Of a DNA stretch of 64,000 nt, positions 63,101-64,000 are shown in pieces (position 1 is the first letter of the stretch; the number at the start of each line of letters is the position of its first letter). The position numbers and the translations under genes are program-made. The notes under the pieces were generated by a model, which worked only from the letters and a program-made list of their open reading frames with translations, had not been told where the DNA came from and ran no database searches. This stretch comes from Lamellibrachia satsuma. Taxonomy: Eukaryota; Annelida; Polychaeta; Sabellida; Siboglinidae. Location of the stretch: contig BSQZ01000005.1 of NCBI GenBank assembly GCA_033239005.1, positions 13,438,001 through 13,502,000 of the forward strand, read 5' to 3'.

Positions 63101-64000
63101 GGAGCCTGCCATGCAGACTGAGCATGCTCAATGGGAGCCTGTCATGCAGACTGAGCATGCTCAATGGGAGCCTGCTCTGCAGACTGAGCATGCTCAATGG
63201 GAGCCTGCCATGCAGACTGAGCATGCTCAATAGGAGCGTGTCATGCAGACTGAGCATGCTCAATAGGAGCCTGCCATGCAGACTGAACATGCTCAATAGG
63301 AGCCTGCCATGCAGACTGAGCATGCTCAATGGGAGCCTGCCATGCAGACTGAGCATGCTCAATAGGAACCTGTCATGCAGACTGAGCATGCTCAATAGGA
63401 GCCTGCCATGCAGACTGAGCATGCTCAATGGGAGCCTGCCATGCAGACTGAGCATGCTCAATGGGAGCCTGCCATGCAGACTGAGCATGCTCAATGGGAG
63501 CCTGCCACGCAGACTGAGCACCCTCAATGGGAGCCTGCCATGCAGACTGAGCATGCTCAATAGGAGCCTGCCATGCAGACTGAGCATGCTCAATGGGAGC
63601 CTGCCATGCAGACTGGGCTATATTGAGTGGATCTCATGAGACTGGTGCAGCTGAATATTTGCATTCCAGATGTGTTTTGAACTGAAGACCTTTTATTGAC
63701 ATGCTATTTCACAAAATGCACAAGACCACAAAGACCACAAGACTGTCAAATTTAAGAAAATCCCCCCCAAACACGCACGCACGCACATACGCACGCACGC
63801 ACGAACGCACGCACGCACACACACGCACACAATCACACACACACACAGTAAACTACTTGAAACATGGACACTTTTGAGGAATGACTCAATTTAAAATCTA
63901 TGGTTGTTGCAACAATGTACTACAACTGAACTGCCTTTTCAATCAGATCAGTTTAAGGACACCAGAGAGCTCTGTCATCCAAGCTGCTGTAATTAGTACA
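41356..64000 (+). CDS. CNOT11: CNOT11, CCR4-NOT complex subunit 11 (5' part, 7 exons, runs off the window)
   Basis: Scaffold subunit of the CCR4-NOT deadenylase module that pairs with CNOT10. Exons 41356-41393, 43498-43603, 43957-44091, 44467-44583, 48910-48963, 50900-51015 and 63952 onward; all phases agree. [12 protein letters not shown] matches the conserved N-terminus. Exon 2 gives [19 protein letters not shown], exon 3 [16 protein letters not shown], exon 4 [11 protein letters not shown], exon 5 [18 protein letters not shown] and exon 6 [15 protein letters not shown], all strongly CNOT11-like and in the right order. The C-terminal half lies beyond 64000. Intron 4 holds a LINE nested in a LINE. 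Intron 6 (12.9 kb) holds an antisense RHIM gene. Confidence 0.93.
41550..42020 (-). pseudogene. LINE pol C-terminal fragment
   Basis: The minus strand encodes [20 protein letters not shown] and [17 protein letters not shown], the terminal block of CR1-like LINEs. In CNOT11 intron 1. Confidence 0.85.
42860..43320 (-). pseudogene. LINE pol C-terminal fragment, frameshifted
   Basis: [40 protein letters not shown] and, in the next frame, [19 protein letters not shown]: post-RT blocks of an RTE-type LINE. In CNOT11 intron 1, close to exon 2. Confidence 0.85.
43498..43603 (+). CDS. CNOT11: CNOT11 exon 2
   Basis: Acceptor TGTTTGCAG, donor [29 protein letters not shown] then [15 protein letters not shown]. 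Confidence 0.93.
43957..44091 (+). CDS. CNOT11: CNOT11 exon 3
   Basis: Acceptor TCATCCAG, donor [29 protein letters not shown] then [18 protein letters not shown]. Confidence 0.94.
44467..44583 (+). CDS. CNOT11: CNOT11 exon 4
   Basis: Acceptor TTTTCAG, donor [20 protein letters not shown] then [15 protein letters not shown]. Confidence 0.93.
44740..45183 (+). pseudogene. older LINE 3' end (5' part), interrupted
   Basis: Contains [20 protein letters not shown] and degenerate C-terminal blocks, then GGGCGCTGCCGAGC and GGTCTCCCGAGGATTTTA. Sequence resumes at about 47489 after the inserted RTE element. CR1/L2-like. Confidence 0.75.
45184..47488 (-). mobile_element. RTE-like LINE, 5'-truncated, near-intact pol
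   Basis: Minus-strand pol spans the endonuclease end ([14 protein letters not shown] at about 47400), RT ([82 protein letters not shown]) and the C-terminal region with [13 protein letters not shown], ending GHEED-stop. One frameshift near 45880 separates the two long open frames (47391-45844 and 45869-45195). The 3' end is a (TAAG)n tail. A 16-bp duplication TCTCCCGAGGATTTTA flanks it (about 45168 and 47489). The catalytic YADD is intact. Confidence 0.92.
47489..47575 (+). mobile_element. older LINE 3' end, second part
   Basis: Resumes with the target duplication, then AACACAACAGAAGTATTTTA and a TATTATTA-rich tail. Confidence 0.65.
47580..48900. other. CNOT11 intron 4 remainder
   Basis: Nothing recognised between the LINE and exon 5. 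Confidence 0.5.
48910..48963 (+). CDS. CNOT11: CNOT11 exon 5 (18 codons)
   Basis: Acceptor CTGTTTCAG, donor CAG/GTAAAC. Encodes [19 protein letters not shown] longer open frame across this site in another phase is a shadow. Confidence 0.93.
49020..49610. repeat. 49-bp minisatellite (~12 copies)
   Basis: The unit contains CTAACAAACCATGTTACACT, ACAGCCTGCATACACACGTG and AGACCAGGA. CNOT11 intron 5. Confidence 0.95.
49690..50400. repeat. ~27-bp minisatellite (~25 copies)
   Basis: GTGTGTGGGGTTACTGCGGT followed by AACTACAAT; copies alternate GTGTGTGG and GTGTGG. CNOT11 intron 5. Confidence 0.95.
50488..50657. mobile_element. foldback (inverted-repeat) element, copy 2
   Basis: CTCATTATTATGATGTTTTG ... 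CTTCTTCAGGAACTGAATTC pairs with GAATTCAATTCCTGAAGAAG ... CAAAACATCATAATAATGAG. Centre CTTGCCA-N7-TGGCAAG, as in the 30-kb copy. Confidence 0.85.
50718..50820. repeat. direct repeat upstream of CNOT11 exon 6
   Basis: CTCCTGGACACATAGCATTG through AAGTAACTTCACTCA; matched almost base for base at 51046-51150. Confidence 0.93.
50900..51015 (+). CDS. CNOT11: CNOT11 exon 6
   Basis: Acceptor CTGTTGCAG, donor AG/GTTAGT, phase 2 out. [20 protein letters not shown] then [10 protein letters not shown]. Flanked on both sides by a near-identical ~105-bp direct repeat. Confidence 0.93.
51046..51150. repeat. direct repeat downstream of CNOT11 exon 6
   Basis: Second copy of the 50718-50820 sequence; its end merges into the 28-bp minisatellite. 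Confidence 0.93.
51115..51690. repeat. 28-bp minisatellite (~20 copies)
   Basis: Unit TCCCAGCTACCTAGTAACTT CACTCAGG. CNOT11 intron 6, starting about 100 bp after exon 6. Confidence 0.95.
51760..51835. repeat. (TA)n/(TG)n microsatellite
   Basis: TA run with a central TGTGTGTGTG. Confidence 0.95.
52365..52550. repeat. ~47-bp tandem repeat (4 copies)
   Basis: AATGTCTAGTATAACCACTC, GTAGAAAACATACACCATGT, GGCAAGG. Confidence 0.92.
52805..54185. repeat. 33-bp minisatellite (~42 copies)
   Basis: Unit ACTGTACACTGTTAAAGGGG plus AAGCACCCCCAAG, with a GTTGAAGGTGAACCATCCCC variant mixed in ordered blocks. The 33-bp period keeps several frames open on both strands (up to 352 codons); I regard none as a gene. 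Confidence 0.96.
54731..55640. mobile_element. 910-bp TIR element (non-autonomous DNA transposon)
   Basis: Perfect 31-bp terminal inverted repeats starting ATATAGGGTCATTCCATATG. The outermost TA pairs could be a TA target duplication. No transposase frame inside. Sits just downstream of the RHIM gene stop codon. Confidence 0.88.
55750..56285 (-). CDS. RHIM gene exon B (C-terminal, RHIM)
   Basis: Acceptor TGTGTTTCAG before 56285, phase 1 in, TGA at 55752-55750; 178 codons. Gln/Glu-rich start, RHIM-like segment at 56151-56086, a short SNVSNF repeat (18-bp units, 55865-55925) and the RHIM core VQIG at 55845-55834. Confidence 0.75.
55750..59868 (-). CDS. RHIM-containing, N-terminally lipidated adaptor-like protein (nested antisense gene)
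   Basis: Two coding exons recognised. Exon A: acceptor TTGCTTAACAG before 59868, ATG at 59840, reading [14 protein letters not shown], a Gly2 myristoylation plus Cys4 palmitoylation context, then a Ser/Asn-rich stretch. Exon B (56285-55750) carries [17 protein letters not shown] and, near the end, [16 protein letters not shown], a RIP homotypic interaction motif very close to that of RIPK3. RHIMs form signalling amyloids in necroptosis and innate immunity. No kinase, death or TIR domain is visible. The exon A donor is unclear: a phase-1 GT exists at 59326 but lies at the edge of a LINE. Further exons may be missed. The gene lies antisense within CNOT11 intron 6. Confidence 0.65.
56850..57142. 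repeat. (TA)n / (TATG)n microsatellite
   Basis: Two long TA runs separated by (TATG)n, about 290 bp. Immediately 3' of the LINE on its own strand. Confidence 0.97.
57160..59340 (-). mobile_element. LINE (CR1-like clade uncertain), 5'-truncated, few frame breaks
   Basis: The minus strand encodes an endonuclease-RT linker ([39 protein letters not shown]), RT ([73 protein letters not shown] at about 57985) and a post-RT region ([20 protein letters not shown]). At least two frameshifts, near 58890 and 58060. YADD retained. Lies between the two RHIM-gene coding exons, same strand as that gene. Confidence 0.9.
59327..59840 (-). CDS. RHIM gene exon A (N-terminal, lipidation motif)
   Basis: Coding from ATG 59840. 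The last certain host residues are around DSMKSYTDG (about 59400); the frame stays open into LINE sequence. The end at 59327 is the only phase-1 GT near the end and is uncertain. Confidence 0.55.
59880..61245. other. CNOT11 intron 6 / RHIM gene upstream
   Basis: The non-coding first exon and promoter of the RHIM gene are expected here but not identified. Contains the 60.5-kb duplication. Confidence 0.45.
60510..60763. repeat. two-copy ~139-bp tandem duplication
   Basis: TTACCCAAGTTTCAGCCTTA through TCTTGTGATAATTGAA occurs at about 60528 and again at about 60671 with almost no differences. Confidence 0.93.
61251..61911. mobile_element. piggyBac-type MITE (661 bp, TTAA target site)
   Basis: TTAA at 61247-61250 and 61912-61915. 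Terminal inverted repeats CCCATTAGGCCCCA and, inverted, CCCATTAGACCCCA. The CCC start and TTAA duplication are piggyBac hallmarks. No transposase. Confidence 0.82.
62165..63620. repeat. 33-bp minisatellite (~44 copies)
   Basis: Unit CTGAGCATGCTCAATGGGAG plus CCTGCCATGCAGA. Each unit holds the palindrome GAGCATGCTC. The 33-bp period leaves frames open on both strands (526 codons on the minus strand); no evidence of coding. Confidence 0.96.
63770..63850. repeat. (CACG)n/(CA)n microsatellite
   Basis: CGCACGCACGCA runs grading into ACACACAC, about 100 bp before CNOT11 exon 7. Confidence 0.95.
63952..64000 (+). CDS. CNOT11: CNOT11 exon 7 (start only)
   Basis: Phase-2 entry after CAATCAGATCAG gives [17 protein letters not shown], resembling the conserved SS(V)xxQI segment after the LSDPD motif. 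A second acceptor, TTTAAG/G at 63957, is also in frame and removes two codons. Confidence 0.65.

Noticed and set aside
62013..63639. 526-codon minus-strand and 237-271-codon plus-strand open frames
   Set aside because: They arise because a 33-bp minisatellite unit has no stop in several frames on both strands; no splice sites, composition or flanking domains support coding.

Overview
This is a repeat-rich, intron-containing metazoan nuclear sequence with standard code, GT-AG introns, and many LINEs, minisatellites and TA microsatellites. The gene content (ciliary ODAD4/TTC25, RIC3, CNOT11), a DIRS-type retroelement remnant and a RHIM-bearing adaptor-like gene fit an invertebrate. The transposon mix feels lophotrochozoan or molluscan, but that is an inference, not something I can prove from the window. 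No bacterial, CRISPR or organellar features are present.

Layout. (1) 1-7750, plus strand: 3' two thirds of ODAD4/TTC25 (outer dynein arm docking complex, TPR protein), ending in an SPQ-heptad tail. A 38-bp minisatellite with an AP-1 consensus site in every unit lies in its first visible intron. (2) 7750-16900: no host gene recognised; DIRS-like and Ty3/gypsy retroelement debris, LINE ends and TA microsatellites. (3) 17052-25535, plus strand: an unrecognised four-exon gene whose phases agree throughout. It encodes a short N-terminus, one predicted transmembrane helix and about 1.45 kb-worth of residues of Gln/His/Pro-rich low-complexity tail; a CR1/L2-like LINE sits in intron 3. (4) 25740-32180: no gene recognised; several minisatellites and a foldback element. 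(5) 32182-41135, minus strand: complete six-exon RIC3 (acetylcholine-receptor chaperone). (6) 41356 to beyond 64000, plus strand: CNOT11 (CCR4-NOT subunit), seven exons visible. RIC3 and CNOT11 are head to head with only 220 bp between their start codons.

(7) Nested and antisense inside the 12.9-kb sixth intron of CNOT11 (about 55750-59868, minus strand) is the most interesting locus. It encodes a protein with an N-terminal MGSCFSK lipidation-type motif and, in its last exon, a clear RIP homotypic interaction motif (core VQIG, close to the RIPK3 motif) plus a second RHIM-like beta motif. It looks like a membrane-anchored amyloid-signalling adaptor with no kinase domain visible. A LINE of about 2.2 kb occupies the space between its two recognised coding exons.

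Mobile elements with well-defined ends include an RTE-like LINE (45184-47488) with a 16-bp target duplication inside an older LINE, a 910-bp element with perfect 31-bp inverted termini (54731-55640), and a 661-bp piggyBac-type MITE flanked by TTAA (61251-61911). At several places tandem repeats have captured or surround exon material: the RIC3 exon 3 acceptor, the CNOT11 exon 6 flanks, and the end of exon 1 of the novel gene.
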